Source of the DNA: Astropecten irregularis
Lineage: Eukaryota; Echinodermata; Asteroidea; Paxillosida; Astropectinidae
Direction: 5' to 3'
DNA: 64,000 bases
Assembly (NCBI GenBank): GCA_963971285.1
Contig: OZ020254.1
Location: 4,960,001 to 5,024,000, forward strand
Shown: positions 42,094 to 54,935 of the stretch, in pieces
Numbering within the stretch: position 1 is the stretch's first letter
How the letters are laid out: each line of letters starts with the position of its first letter
The notes under the pieces: model-generated
What the model was told of the DNA's origin: nothing
The model's database searches: none
Seen by the model: only the letters and a program-made list of their open reading frames with translations
Made by a program: the position numbers and the translations under genes

Positions 42094-45000
42094 TCATAGT
42101 TTAGGCTGATAGAAAGCCACTCTGCCGCACATACTCCCCGATACCAGCAAGCAGTGAGTCGGTGAAAAGCGCGACGTCAACACCGTGCTCTTGTGGCGAA
42201 CCAGAAACTTGGCCTGTTGGAGTTCCCGCACGGCGTGGGGCTGGATGTCGCAGAGCTCGCTGGACTTGTTGTCGAAGGCCAGAAGGCGGATACCATAGCC
42301 GTAGCAAGAGCAGATCAGGCGGCCGTCGGGGCTGACGCTGAGTTCCTTGATGTAACCCCGGCCATCCGTAGGCTCTTTGGTGTAGTACATAAGGCGTTTG
42401 GAGAAGGGGGATGGGTCTGAGGTGCTGTCACATGATGTTGATGACAAATTGGGCATCGGATCCTGGAGGTCATGAACGCATGTCCACTGTGACAACAAAA
42501 AGAATCAGAAGAAATTATCAGAAGTCGAAAATCATCCACGTATATCCTCGTTTTTCAAGTAGACCTAATTGCTACATAATAACAGAAATGTTGCAGTATG
42601 CTGCTTTTTTTTTCAATTTCCTTTTTTTTAGGTTGGGGGGGGGGGGCTAGACACAATTTTGGCTGGAAAACTGCGCCTGTGCTCAAGTATGATATCAACT
42701 TGCTGAAAGTGCTTCGCAAGCCAGACCAAAGTCCTTATGGTACCCAAACCCTCAACTATGAACTCATAGGCTGCGTTCCAGCGGTTACTCCCGGTAACAT
42801 GAGTAGGATGCGTGCGCAATACTCTCTGGTGCCAGAGTATACTCCCCATTTGGTGTGAGTATACTCTTGCTGACCCCAGTGTCGTACTCCAGCTGTTCGA
42901 GCGCTCAGGAGTATACTCATGTTAACAAGAGTACCTTGCTCAAACGCAGTCATAGTGACAGCAAAGGATGATAGGGGCATGGGGAGCAGATAGAGAGAGA
43001 TGTGAACATCATCAAACCTCTGCATCGTCATCTCTGGTTGTGTATCTGGAGATCATGGACCATCCCTGTGGATGCAGAACCAAGGAGGAGATGCAAGAGG
43101 CTTTGCTGTCATCGGGGAAGTCTGCCACCAGCTCCAGCCGATTCCTTCCTCTCCTGCAATGCCCCTCGGAACGATCGCTGGCCGATCCCTCCACCATCTG
43201 GGAGTAATATCTCATGATGTCCGTGTCGGCCAGGTCCGAGTTCAGGGTCGACAGGTTTAGGTCGTGAACGATGATGTAGAAGCCTCGTGCCGTTGACATT
43301 ACAAGCTTGTTGCAATCGGGGGTAAGGCGTGTTCTCATCAGAGATTCGATGTAAAAGACTTTCTCATGTGGCGTGCCGTTCTCCTCGTAACTAATAAACA
43401 ATCACAATTGGCCTATTAATAATAACGAGTAATTTTGTTTGAATCGAGATTCTGATCAAGAACTTGGGCTGGATTTCACAAAATACTAAGATTAATCTTA
43501 AGATGAGTTTTCACTATCACCATAGTGATTTCTACTGTGACATCACACTTTGCTTAGCAATTAAGACTGATTCACACTTAAGATCAATCTTAGTGCTTTG
43601 TGAAATCGGGCCCTGGGAACACCAATTATTATAAAATTTGGAAAGATAGTTTTATGAAATTCATTTCATAAACCAATAAGTTTAAAAGAATCCTTTCCTT
43701 AAAAACAGAACAAAACAAAAACAAAAAAAGAAGACTGATGATATACTGACTGATTGCTACATTTTAAAACCTTTGTAAACAACTAAGGGCACTTTTCTCT
43801 TGGAAAATCAGACCCATTGGAAAATCAGAAGTGTCTATTAGAATAAATGTGGTGGCCAGCAATGTCGAGACCAGGTCATCTAGTGCCATAGGCTCTCCGC
43901 TCTGTGACATTCCAGGGCTCGATTTCACAAAAGTCTAAGACAGATCGTAACATATGTGTTGATCTTAATTGCTAAGCAAAGTGTGATGTCACAATACTAG
44001 TTACTCCAAAACAACTCAAGTATTAAAAAGATGAATCGTTAATCTTTGTGAAATCGACCGCAGGCCTTGTAAAGCTGGTCATTCCATACATGTACCTGTT
44101 GATGTCCCAAGTGACCACAAAGCCATCAAATGCTGATGTGACCAGGCGTCGTGTCCGGTGGCAGTATTCGATGCTCTTGACCCAGTTGCTGTGACCCTCC
44201 AGACAACGCACCTTCTGCTTCAGATTACGGATATCCCACAATGCAATGGTTGAGTCGTCTGACCCCGACGCGAATGTCCTGCTGTCCAGAAATCTGAAGT
44301 ATCAAGATCAGGATAGAAACATTAGAATGAAAAAATTGAACAAATAGATGAATACTTGTATGATGGTCCTCATGGGAAATTCATTAAGATCTACTGGTAC
44401 AGGGATTTGTCTTTGCAGACTTTGTGTTCCAAGTCAGAGTCTGAGTGAGGTTGGTAACATTAAAACAAGTGAGAGAATAATCAGTTATAATTTATTTATT
44501 CGACTAGGAAATATAATAGTGCAAACAATTTTTTGCCCTTTAACGACGTAGATAAGCACTTCACAAAGTGCCTTTTGAGAGAATAATTTTGGTCAATGCT
44601 TAGAATTTAGACTGCATCTGTGAGACAGAGCCAGAGGTGTACATGGAAGGATTGAGAACGAGCAAGGTGAAGTCATTCAAGCAGATCTCTCCAAGAAGTC
44701 AAGAAATATCACATCAAGTCACTTTTAATCGTGAAGGACGTCAAATTCTACAGGAAAGAGACATGGGGGCCAATTTCATAGAGCTGTGTAAGCACAAAAA
44801 TGAAAAAGTCTTCCTTGATCTAACAGAATTACCCATCAAATGTTCATGTGATGTTTACTTCTTTTGACTTGTATTCAACCATTGTTTGCTGAGCATAACA
44901 TTCACAAGGAGTTTTGGCTGGCATACTGATTTTATTTACCAAGTTGTTTGGTGCTTAAGCAGATTTTGGTGCTTAAGCAGCTCTATGAAATTGGCCCCTG

Positions 45001-45939
45001 TTTGCAGTTTGCTCAGTCAATGGGAATTTGCTCAAAGAGTAGAGATATGCTCATTTACTGATTACAGAGGCTGTGACAAACTGACAACCCTCACACTAAT
45101 GATGCATTTCCCGACCAAGAATCATTTAATATTCATGATTACCTGATGCAGTTGACACAATCTGAGTGGGCGTTGCGGACGGCTGCTATGTGCTTTGTCG
45201 TCAGGGGATCAAACAGCAACATGCTATTCTCCTCACACGCTGCTACAAGAATATCACTGCAACAAGTAGGGAGAAAATCACTCAAGACAATGAATAACAC
45301 ATCAAGTGGAGTAGGGGGATGCTTTGGAGGATGGTTTGTAATGTTCTGTAGCCAATTTAAAAGCCTAAAAACTCATTATTTATCAATTTTGTTTTTTCTT
45401 GATGAGATAGACTATGGGCATTTACTATAAAATGGAGGCTTAGGCTCAGACTCAGGCTCCAGCTCTGACATCCATATGCTGAGAAATATAGGTTGTGGTT
45501 TTCCACTGAAGTTGTAACTCTGTTTTCCTTTTCAAACCAGAGAATCTACTTCAGAACCACAGCCAAAAGTGGTATCTTTGGGAAAGACACTCCCGTCTTG
45601 TATCACAGTTCAAAATAAAGAAGGAATCATATACCCTGTCGGAGAAAACTCCAGGTTGAATATTGCTTCGTGCCCGTTCTGCTTGGAGAAATCAGAGAAG
45701 CTGGACGGGGCAAGCCGGCCGTACAGACAGCACGTGACCTCATCCAGTAGCCTCCGCTGACTAGACGCAACGTTTGCCCGGATATGCTTCCCGACTGCTG
45801 ACCCTACATAAACTGACGCTGGATGACCGACCGGACGGTTCCTAACCCACTTGCTGATCGATGTTTGTTGAGAGGCATCATTCATGTTGCCGTTACTGCT
45901 TCCAGATCCACTGTCCTTGGATCTCTTATTGACTGCCAT
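42094..45939 (-). CDS. DCAF10: DDB1- and CUL4-associated factor 10 (WDR32), five exons
   Basis: Exons, in reading order on the minus strand, are 45939-45635, 45256-45143, 44293-44096, 43390-43018 and 42486-42094. They join in frame with GT-AG borders to encode 460 residues. The product is a WD40 propeller that acts as a substrate receptor of CUL4-DDB1 ubiquitin ligase. The first repeat starts near NGHEAIFNLEFSPTG and continues as VAACEENSMLLFDP. The third exon has STIALWDIRN, a DDB1-binding WDxR box, then GHSNWVKSIEY and LVTSAFDGFVVTWDIN. Exon 4 carries LMRTRLTPDCNKLVMST and exon 5 GRGYIKELSVSPDGR and the C-terminal end SGSMCGRVAFYQPKL, all typical of this family. It is shorter at the N-terminus than the human protein. 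The start is the first ATG after an in-frame stop (TGA about 14 codons upstream). An extra 5' exon cannot be excluded. Confidence 0.94.
42770..42950. mobile_element. MITE in DCAF10 intron 4
   Basis: The inverted ends CTGCGTTCCAGCGGTTACTC and CTGCGTTTGAGCAAGGTACT (reverse complement of the right end) both run into GTTAACATGAGTA or GGTAACATGAGTA. The interior has GAGTATACTC palindromes. About 180 bp, non-coding. Confidence 0.65.
43466..43613. mobile_element. Palindromic GGGCCCGATTTCACAAA element, copy 1
   Basis: The left end GGGCTGGATTTCACAAA is followed by TACTAAGATTAATCTTA. In reverse complement the right end reads GGGCCCGATTTCACAAAG followed by CACTAAGATTGATCTTA. About 148 bp in DCAF10 intron 3. 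Confidence 0.7.
43915..44060. mobile_element. Palindromic GGGCCCGATTTCACAAA element, copy 2
   Basis: It starts GGGCTCGATTTCACAAAAGT, ends TTTGTGAAATCGACC, and shares GCTAAGCAAAGTGTGATGTC with copy 1 in the opposite orientation. It lies within 40 bp of the third coding exon of DCAF10. Confidence 0.65.
44766..44998. mobile_element. Palindromic MITE in DCAF10 intron 2 (second copy of the family at 30210)
   Basis: The ends GGGGCCAATTTCATAGAGCT and AGCTCTATGAAATTGGCCCC are exact inverses. The interior matches the CNNM intron copy (AAATGTTCATGTGATGTTTA, CACAAGGAGTTTTGG). Confidence 0.8.
45425..45565. repeat. Partial CGGAGGC-family repeat in DCAF10 intron 1
   Basis: AATGGAGGCTTAGGCTCAGA onward aligns with 41745-41880 (GCTCCAGCTCTGACATCCAT, AGAGAATCTACTTCAGAAC). 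The right end is missing, so this is a truncated copy. Confidence 0.65.
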
Positions 45940-46739
45940 GACAGGCTTGACGTAGATCTGTTTGTGGATGCCGTTGACAACTCAACGTCTAGATTTCTTC
46001 CAAATTTGACCCAAACATGTATTCTATCAGTTCAAATGTCACTGGCAGATGAATCAGAACATGACGGTAAGATGCTTCATCCAATGTTTGTAAATCATTC
46101 TAGAGGTAGGACAACATCAAGTTCAGCATTTCAGTATTAAAAAAGTAATTTTTAAGGAGGGGGAGGAAATGGGTGTTGTTCAATTATTTTATAGGCTCAC
46201 AATCAGTTTGCTTGTTTAACCACTCAGGGCAAAGGGATAGCACAACCAGGGAAAGTATCCTGCGATGTTGAAATAACTTGGGGGAAAAGACAAGCCAAAT
46301 GCATGAAGCATCACGAGTTGAGATCAGCGACAAGTCTCTCTAACAGTGCCAGTATGCCGTCCAAATTGCAAGGTGAAGTCACACATTGCTCCCTGTCATC
46401 ACCATGGTCCAATTCTCACAAAGGATGAGGACGATTGCCGGATGAAACCAGATTCCTTAAGATTGTCTCGCTCTGTTCCTGGTAAAGGAAGCCTGAAGAA
46501 ACCTGCAAAGAACAAACAAAAGGAATGCAAATAATTTGAAATATGTTCACATTATATTGCCTGATATCTATTAATAATTACCTTGACAGAAGTTACAATA
46601 ACAGTCTGCACGTACATGTATTATACAGGACATAAGGTGATTGTAAAGTTCGTGACCTCCTGTGTTTTTATTATTTGAACTTGAAGGTAGGCCTACACTA
46701 TTGTACAGGATCGGTAACATACACAAACAGAATTGTTCA

Positions 46740-46990
46740 TAGATTTATGTACACATTTCAGGGCATGAAGTTGGTGCTGGCAGAACCATACTAGGCCTAT
46801 TGAAATATTTCAGCCTGAAATGGAATAGGGCCGCCCTAGGCAACCGTATTTATCCAGAAATTAGTAAAACAAAGGCCAAAAACAGTTTTGATCTCGGGGT
46901 AATCAAAACCATTCTTTTATGTTTTATAAGGAAAATTTAGTCAGGTTTCTGGTATTTTCTCGCAACTCAGATTTCCACAGGTTTATTTGA
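46740..46990. repeat. Inverted, diverged fragment of the TTAA-flanked MITE family
   Basis: In reverse complement it reads CTAATTTCTGGATAAATACG and TTTCAGGCTGAAATATTTCA, matching the interior of the element at 31868-32224. The neighbouring CTTTTATGTTTTATAAGGAA and AAATTTAGTCAGGTTT resemble the flank at 49450-49490. Confidence 0.5.
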
Positions 46991-47282
46991 TATTCAATCA
47001 TGTCCATGTTTGATCAGACAAAATGTGATTGCACTTGCAGGACAGTCAGTGTGACTGACCGAGTGTGTCCTTTTCAATGATGCACTGTATTAATATTATA
47101 TTTATAATCTTAAAGTTTAACAAAATGAAGGTGCTCAATCTCAATGTTTACTCAAACTTACATATGATGATCTGTAGAATACGTGTGGTGACTGTAAAAA
47201 ACCTAGGGCGAAAACGATCCACGTTTTAGTCGTGATACTTCGAAAATAACAAAGCGAACATCAACTTCCACAGACCCATGGA

Positions 47283-47295
47283 GGCAGCCATCTTG
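47283..47295 (-). promoter_or_regulatory. CAAGATGGCTGCC site, candidate DCAF10 promoter or 5' exon
   Basis: The minus strand has a YY1-type CAAGATGGC followed by TGCCTCCATGGG, nearly the same as the CNNM start-codon region. It is about 1.35 kb upstream of the DCAF10 ATG on the same strand, in a locally GC-rich stretch (about 47280-47370). From its ATG a frame runs 21 codons and stops. It could mark a non-coding first exon, but this is inference. Confidence 0.35.
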
Positions 47296-48665
47296 TCACC
47301 AGCTTGTCCACAGGAAGGTAGAGGGCGCTATATATCGTGTCCGCGGCGATCATCTTCATCGCCAGAGCGATTTCCAATGTATAAAATCGTAATACATGTA
47401 CATGTAATTAAAAGAAAAAGAAAAACGAAGACAACTTTGGCGTGAAAAACAGCACTTGCCTTTATCCGTTAGACAAGAATTTATTCTCTGTAAAAAAAGA
47501 AAGAAAAAAGAAAGAAAAAAAAAGTACATCTAGAGTCAATTACATTGCACCTTGTATTGGTACACTTTAAAACTATGCCAGCTAGCCAAACTCCTTGTGA
47601 ATGTTATGCTCAGCAAATATTGGCCGAATACAAGTCAAAAGCAGTGAATATCACATGGAAATTTAGTTGGTAATCCTTTAGTTTGATCAAGGAAGACCTT
47701 TGTCAGTCGGTAAACTTACATAATGGGAATGTAATTAATAATGAGCTAACGTTAGCATTATGAACATCTTAGGCATTTCTTATTCCTCCATAAGAACTAA
47801 CTCTTTTTGTGCAGGAAAATCTAGAGGAACAGGCTGCATCACGATGCATAATTCCTCTTGCCTTCTGAGCCTAACTGGGCTCATGATGGACTTATGTAGG
47901 GTCATTTCAAATTTCAATTTGAGATGTAATATATTGAAGATTTGACCTCAAGTCTGTACATTTCCCCCTTTTGGCCCAACAGTTTATTATTTGAAAATGA
48001 AAATTAAAAGGGGATTTCCCTTGAAAATAAATGATGTACCATATTATTATGGGGGCCTCCTTGATACTCAAGGTATACTGGAAGGTGTGTGACTCTCGAA
48101 GAAGTATTAAAGTGCATGGAAATATTACTTAGCGCCCCCTATATTATATACATTTTTGTTACCTTTGGGGCCGGGCAGGCTCGGACCTGTATCACTAGCA
48201 GGTGCATGGGCCCATGGACATAATATTCGCCTGTGTAGTGCAGATAAGAAGGGTGCCGTAGGAGTGGTGATGAGTCATGAATGTATTGCAGACATGAAAC
48301 CTATAATGTCAGGTTACATTGCGTGCATGCAGTGACCATGCAGCTCATGGCACGTGCCATATGCCCTGGATCGACCTGAACCATCAGCTGATCATACCAT
48401 CTCCCAAAGACAAAATTAAACAGACGGATTCGACAAGCAGACGGACAAACAGACGGAAACCGCTACATGACGAAAATAATAATGTCCAACAGCATTTGAA
48501 AGTTCAAGTGAAAGTATGCACCAATCAAAAACAAAACATTTCCTAAAAATTGACTATTTTTGTCCAATCAGATCAGTATTCAAGCTCCATTTCGATATCC
48601 TTTACGTCATAAATCACGCGCCATCCCCCTACTTTTCCCTGTGGCAATTAGCGATAGTGATGCTG

Positions 48666-48683
48666 TGACCTAAATTTAGGTCA
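48666..48683. promoter_or_regulatory. Everted nuclear-receptor half-sites spaced by six (ER6-like)
   Basis: The perfect 18-bp palindrome TGACCTAAATTTAGGTCA contains two AGGTCA half-sites in everted orientation with a six-base spacer. Such sites bind nuclear-receptor heterodimers in animals. A CCAAT-containing stretch lies about 100 bp to the left. No gene starts nearby, so function is unproven. Confidence 0.3.
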
Positions 48684-49339
48684 AGAGACCTGCCACGCGC
48701 ATCTTACTTCAGGAAATTGTTAATTTGTTCCCCTTTTAGAAAATCGGTGAAATCATTTGATTAATATTTCACCCGCCCCGTGCCCTTAATTATCCCCGGG
48801 AATGCAGAATGGCAACGGTGGATCGATTTGCACCACAATGATATAAAAATGATAATTTTGTTGAGGTTTCATAAAATATAATAATTGTTTGACCATGTGG
48901 CATTTGATAAAAGCCATTATTTAAAAAAAAATTGATCCTCCGACCTTGAAAAGCTCAATAGTACCAGCTCATGCATAGGCCTTCGTCATTGTTTTTGTCA
49001 TCGTCCTTGCACGGAATGAGAATATAAAATTATTTTCTACTAATAATCGCCATATCGTAGCACGTGCCCAGCAGCATTGCACAGAATGGTGCCAGCACAG
49101 TTCAACAGATTCATCACCTGATGTGACAGTAAAATACAAAACAACAAACAAGGAAAAAGGGAGGTTTTACGTAACAGGATCGTTCGAGAATTACCCTTTC
49201 ATAGCTTTCTTTCGACTATCAATTTTAATTTTCAGTACGTCGCTATCTGTGGCACACACTGAGTGATGACCAAACAAGTTGCAATCGTTTGCCACTCAAA
49301 CAGAAATGTTCACATATTTACGTATAACTTAGATATGGA

Positions 49340-49560
49340 GATCTGGTGCTCAGCAGAAACATGAAAAATGTTGTATTTATCAAGAAATTAGCAAATCAAC
49401 GACCGAAAGAGTGTTGATCTCGGCTCGGAGTATAAAGATCAAAACAATTCTAATAATTATGTTTTATAAGCAAAATTTAGTTGGGTTTTCGCTGTTTTCT
49501 CAAGACTGTCCGATAGAGCTCAAATTTTCACAGGGTTTATAATTTCATGTAACATGTACA
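49340..49560. repeat. Inverted fragment of the TTAA-flanked MITE family
   Basis: GTATTTATCAAGAAATTAGC and CGACCGAAAGAGT are the reverse complement of interior words of the adjacent copy (TTCGGTCGTTGTTTTACTAA). It lies directly left of the intact copy at 49584. Confidence 0.55.
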
Positions 49561-49583
49561 CCTGTACATGTTTTGATCTTTAA

Positions 49584-49925
49584 AGGTAGTATCATACTTC
49601 GGTTTTTGACAAAGAAGTACAGATTCATGGGCAAAAATATCAAGGAAGACTCGTCATCCGTGAACATTTCAGTCCCAATACGGTGCCCACTTTTTGAGAA
49701 AATCGTGACAAAACGGCCACAGTATTTCTTAAGTCTTTTCTCTTTTATTGTTCATCTTTTAAAAGATCAAAAACATTTTCGGTCGTTGTTTTACTAATTT
49801 CCGGATTAATACAGGCGGAAAATGTTAACGGTATGTTTCTACCACCACCATCTTCATACCCTGTAAGTTATACATAAATCTGTGAGCATTTTTGTTTTGT
49901 CTCTTACCCAAGTATGATACTACCT
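49584..49925. mobile_element. TTAA-flanked MITE, copy B
   Basis: A 342-bp element with TTAA at 49580-49583 and 49926-49929 and inverted ends AGGTAGTATCATACTTCGGT and AAGTATGATACTACCT. It matches the copy at 31868-32224 along its whole length (AAGAAGTACAGATTCATGGG, CGGTGCCCACTTTTTGAGAA). Confidence 0.77.
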
Positions 49926-49929
49926 TTAA

Positions 49930-50114
49930 AAGATCAAAATTAATTTTGGTCACTGGTTCTACTCTTTTCTGGATAAAATACAGCATTTCAGGCAGAAAAA
50001 AATAACGCTATGTTTCTACCATCTTTATACCCTGTAAGTTATCTGTGAAGATTTCTGTTTCGGTGTGCTACCGAAGTATGATAATAGGCCTAATAGTACA
50101 TTATACCTTTAAAA
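49930..50114. repeat. Second, 3'-only copy of the TTAA MITE in tandem
   Basis: It repeats the 3' half of copy B (TTTTCTGGATAAAATACAGC, ACCCTGTAAGTTATC, CCGAAGTATGATAA). About 18 extra bases (GGCCTAATAGTACATTAT) interrupt its right terminal repeat before ACCTTTAA. Confidence 0.6.
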
Positions 50115-53100
50115 GGGAAACGGGCAACAACCTTGAAAAACAACATCAGAGAACAAAATAACGAACAACAAACGAGACCCGACAGAAAATCGATGGGCCT
50201 GGGAGGCTCCCAAAGTAGGCTTAAAGGTATCGCTTTCATGGCCTAAGAAAGCTGGGCACAATCGCCTTTTCAATGGTTGTGTAATCAGTTTACAATGGTC
50301 CGGAGAATGGAATTATTTCATGTCTGAAATCGAACGAGGCGTCTTGTATTATAATTATATTGTGTGACGTGGCCACAGAGATATTATTAGACTCAGATAG
50401 CAGTATAGCAAAACTCTATAGGTTCCTTGTCATGCGATAACAAAATTCGACAAAAATAGGAAAGTTACATTTTGGCCGCCGGAAAAGTGACAACATTTCC
50501 TTTGTATCAAGGATCATGGAAAAGGTTCAAAAGGTTAACCTCAATAGATCAGCAAATGACCTCGAGCATTCTTCGGGTTAAGAGTTTATCTAGAGGTCAC
50601 AAAACAAGTCCCACTAAATATCTCCCCAGGACGGGAATGAAATATCTGATTCTTTCGATTTCAGGAGAAATTTCATTTCTGTTTGCCCCCCAACAAACAT
50701 AATTTTCTCAACATTATTGAGTGTCTGTCTTGAATTGGAAAATAAAACCAAAGCGTATGTGCAACAGCCAATTTGGACAATAGGCCTATATAATATTTTG
50801 CTAGAATAAAAAACCTGGAAAATAATCGAAAAGCTTTTTTGGGTACAAATTCCCTTCCGTGTTGAATGAGTGGCGTATATACGGATACATTGTGTGATCA
50901 CCGTACTGCTACCTATTATGAAAATTTTCCTAAATTCAAATACCGATTGCCGAACACATCAAGTTTGAAACACACCCTTCAAAGTTCAACAACACGTAAT
51001 AAAAGATACCATCCACACCATTTCCACTTCTTTTAAAAGATTTTTTCTGTATTAATGTATACTTTCTTTGGCATGACATAATACAGGAGAATACTGTACC
51101 ATATTATTTACAAATCATTTTAATATATACACACTATAGATTCGTTCAGTTCGTCAACCACTCCAGCACTAAAAGCTCTCCATCCATAAAACTCGTTGGA
51201 TTATTTTCATGCGTGATCGTCACGCTTGTCAAGGTCAAAGGTTAAATAAACCAGAGAATAGCAGCAAGCTCAAGACCGACGTACAAACAAGGACAGTCGG
51301 ATCCAGAGGCCAACCTCTCAATGTTTACAGGGTCTAAGGATGATCGTGATTGGTCGGATCACACCATAAATCCCCCAGTCTGGTTACGTTACCATTTTAT
51401 TCTTTGGCATTCTGACCTTTACGTGGGCGGATCAGGGCCGCGAGGCCAATAGGTCAAGTCACAGGTTGTATTTGTGCCCAAACCTTTCCATATATAACTC
51501 TCGCAAATACTTTTTCTTCAAAAGCGTCACCTCGGATTATTAATAATAATAAAAAAAATACCTAAATGTTTAATAAGATTGCTTCATTATGAAGCAAACA
51601 AACACAAAAAAATTTCCTCTCTGAGAACATGCATCACATTTTGAATTCTTTTAAAAATTCTGTGAAAACGACATAACAAATTACAAAGTCCAATTGAAGA
51701 TTATACAAAAAAAAAATCAAAATACAAAACTGTGCATCTGCTGCATTTATCAAACATTAAGAGAATCAGTAGCAATACACGTTCTAAGAGAATTAATTCA
51801 ATTTGTTTAACAAATTCACAAAGTGTCAAAAAACAACTGCCATCTACATACCCTATTAAACTTGTATGTTTTTTTGTACACGTTGAAATACAAAGGTAAA
51901 AGTAAAATATTTGTCTTAACTTAAATAACATGAGCATGACCAACCAGTTGGTACAATACACATATTATGCACTTTTCCCCAAATAGCATAATAGCACCAC
52001 CGACAGAAAAAAAAGCATCCTCTATGCACACTGTTAAATTCCAGTTCAATAGGAGATGAGAGAGTGTGTTATTCTTCACATTATACACCCTCTCTACAAG
52101 AATGCAATTTGTAACATTTTCACCTGAAACAATGAAAATCACAAAGCACATATCACCATAATTTTTAAGTGACTTTCCAATTTGTAACAACTAGGCACTC
52201 GACTTCAGTATGAAATTTTTTCATACATTTGCCGCTAACTGTAAAAAGCATTTCAGTTTTGTTCTGCTCCAGCACTGGTTTCCAAAAAAGTTTATAATTA
52301 TTATACTGCGACTGCGTTAGGTATTTTGTTTATTCCATCATTCCAGTTTAACTCTGAAACTTGACAGTGTGCTTGGCTTAGGGTACAAATTTAAGAACCT
52401 CTGCGCTATGCTAAAAAAAAAAAGCAGCTTGAAATAAACCCAAAACGAGAAAAAAAAATGCCATACCAAGGAGAGTTTTGTCCAGTTCTAAATTCATTAA
52501 TACTGAAATAAATTCAACTCAATGCTACAAGCTTGAATATCAATAACTAAATATATTAAGTAATCATACATAGTGTTCTAAATTATTATACGATAATAAA
52601 TTAAGACAAAAAATTGCTTAAGCATTTTAAATGCAGTTTTACTTACAAACAAACAACTTGGGAAAGAAAATACAAACTACTACAATTTTTTTTTAAAAAC
52701 ATTTTTTTTTCTCCTCATTTCAACAATTTAAGATGTTTGGATACGTTTTATGGAACACTGAAAAATGAAAGACTAAAGTAATCTATGTTTCTTTCCCCCA
52801 GAATTTACCGAAGAGATTCTACTAGACAGAATGAAAATTAAAGATGACTAAGCTCTATACTGCAGGTAACATCATTCATGCACTAGTATAAGATACATTT
52901 TTTTCCTTCAAAAATTTGAAATAGATATTAAATGATCCAGAGTGATGAAAGCATGTATGTAAATTTGTTCAATTAATGTACAATAATGGCAATACATCAA
53001 AATATCTTATTTTTTTTCCACATGCCATTTTTGTTTCTTTTTTTTTTTAATCTCGAATCCAATCTACCATTCTATGAACTTTTCTACAGCACATGCAGAC

Positions 53101-54935
53101 GAAAGTACAAGTAATAAAATATTGATGGCAATGAACATACTTGTATGCTCATAGGTAGGTGGGCGTTTTAGCTTAAAAATTGCAACGAGTACATCATCTT
53201 TCTTCCTCTCTTAGGCACTAAGTTTTCATATAAATATATTTTTCGACAGAAAAACAAAACAAGAGAAGACAACGACTTGCCAAAAATCTTTTATACATAT
53301 TATATGCTTTCTATGTTCACCTAAAACTTCAATGGTCATTCATTTTGTTTTTCTATTTCCAATCGGAATGTAAGCAAGAGACCACACTATGAAGCTTATC
53401 CGCAAGTTTTAAAAATGCAAGTGCAACTGAAATGAACAACATGTGCGAATTAGCAAATTTCTCTTTCTGAAACCCTTTTCTTAATGTGCTTAACTCTCTT
53501 TGATTTTCTTTGAGATCTTTTTCCTTTTCCTTTTTAGGGAGGGACAAAATCATGGGAAAACACCAGTAATTGTTACATGTTTCTATTTATCTCAAATGTA
53601 CAAATTGAAATACCAAACAAAAATCTGGATAATTTAACTTCAGGCACTGGCCATATTAATCCTCTTTTTAGTTCACCAGTACAATGTCTGAACAAGTCAA
53701 CAGTTGAACTGACATGTTATGCGCAAGCTTATCAATCATGCCTTGAAAAATGCAACCAAGCCCAATAAATGTACCATCCCTTCAAAAGCTTCAATTTCAA
53801 AACAGTTTATAAATTGATAACAAGAAAAGCATACTTATTATTACTTTTTTTTAAGACGCTGCAATTATAAATTGTAGCATTTCACATATAAAACTATGTG
53901 CAGAATAATTAACTGGTGGACACATAAAATAATGTAAATTAATGTAAAGTAATGGACTCGAACAGCACCAAAATTTGCCACACTAGCTGAGAGGTCCTGT
54001 GCAGTTCACTTATTGTAACATTAAGAAATCTTTGGAAAGAGGAAAAAACGAAACCTAAAAACTGAACCATTCTACAGCTGCCTGAGCATTGCATTGCTAT
54101 TTTGCTAACAACTAATTTCACAGACGAGAAGAAAATAATTAACCAAAAAAAAGAAGACTTTTCTATGACCCCTTCCATACTGAACAAAAAAATATTCTGG
54201 CTTAAGAGAAAATGCAACTGTACATCAATTGAGATTTTAAAGTAACAAGTGTGCATGATTCATTCAAGCACTTTTACCAGTCAAGACCCGAACCAGACAC
54301 GCGCCATACTTAAAACGTATGCGTTATTTCCACCATTTTCACGAGCCTCGCTATTTCAACTTTGCTTTGATTGTGAGCTTATTTCAAAGAGAGCAAAAGC
54401 AACTAGTCAAAGGAGGGGGCAATCGCTCCTTGATCCTAATCCTGCTTATGAACGCTTCCTGCAGTATTCCTGAGAGGGTAGCGTTATAATGCCAATTATC
54501 AATTAACTGAGGCTTCCCTTTTTTTTCTCTTCCTGTAATAAAACATCGCCATAAATAGCTAGTAGCCTTTAGCTAATGGCCTAGCTAGTCAGTGACTACA
54601 TTAGTTCTCTGGGAACTTGGCCAAACAGTTTAGATATTTAACAACTTTTCCTCTGTGCAACTATTACTGCAACTGAAATAGCAATGTTTAGTGTCGGAAC
54701 TCAATATGGGCTAGTGATCACCTGGCCATGTCTCTAGGTGTTTAGGCAGCTGTCTAAATACCGAATCACATGCTAACCTTTGAGGTCACGATATGGCTCA
54801 ACTGAAGAGGCATCAAAACTGGCAATATATCTTGCATTTTACTTCTTTTTAACGTGTAGTTTCCTTGTAGTATTTTATACGTACATTGGTTATTAAATCC
54901 ATCGAGGAGCATCATCCCTCCAGAGGGAGACTGTC

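Larger units (their letters stand above)
45940..54935. other. Intergenic region between DCAF10 and the WBP1L-like gene
   Basis: About 9 kb without a recognised coding exon. The right 3 kb (about 51600-54935) is AT-rich, has few repeat copies I recognise, and lies directly downstream of the WBP1L stop on the minus strand, so much of it may be that gene's 3' untranslated region. The left part includes the DCAF10 upstream sequence and a cluster of TTAA-type elements, listed separately. Confidence 0.5.

Noticed and set aside
47272-47370. Coding first exon of DCAF10 beginning MAASMG
   Set aside because: The frame stops after 21 codons, and no donor giving an obvious in-frame join to the exon at 45939 is clear. 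It is kept only as a promoter or untranslated-exon candidate.
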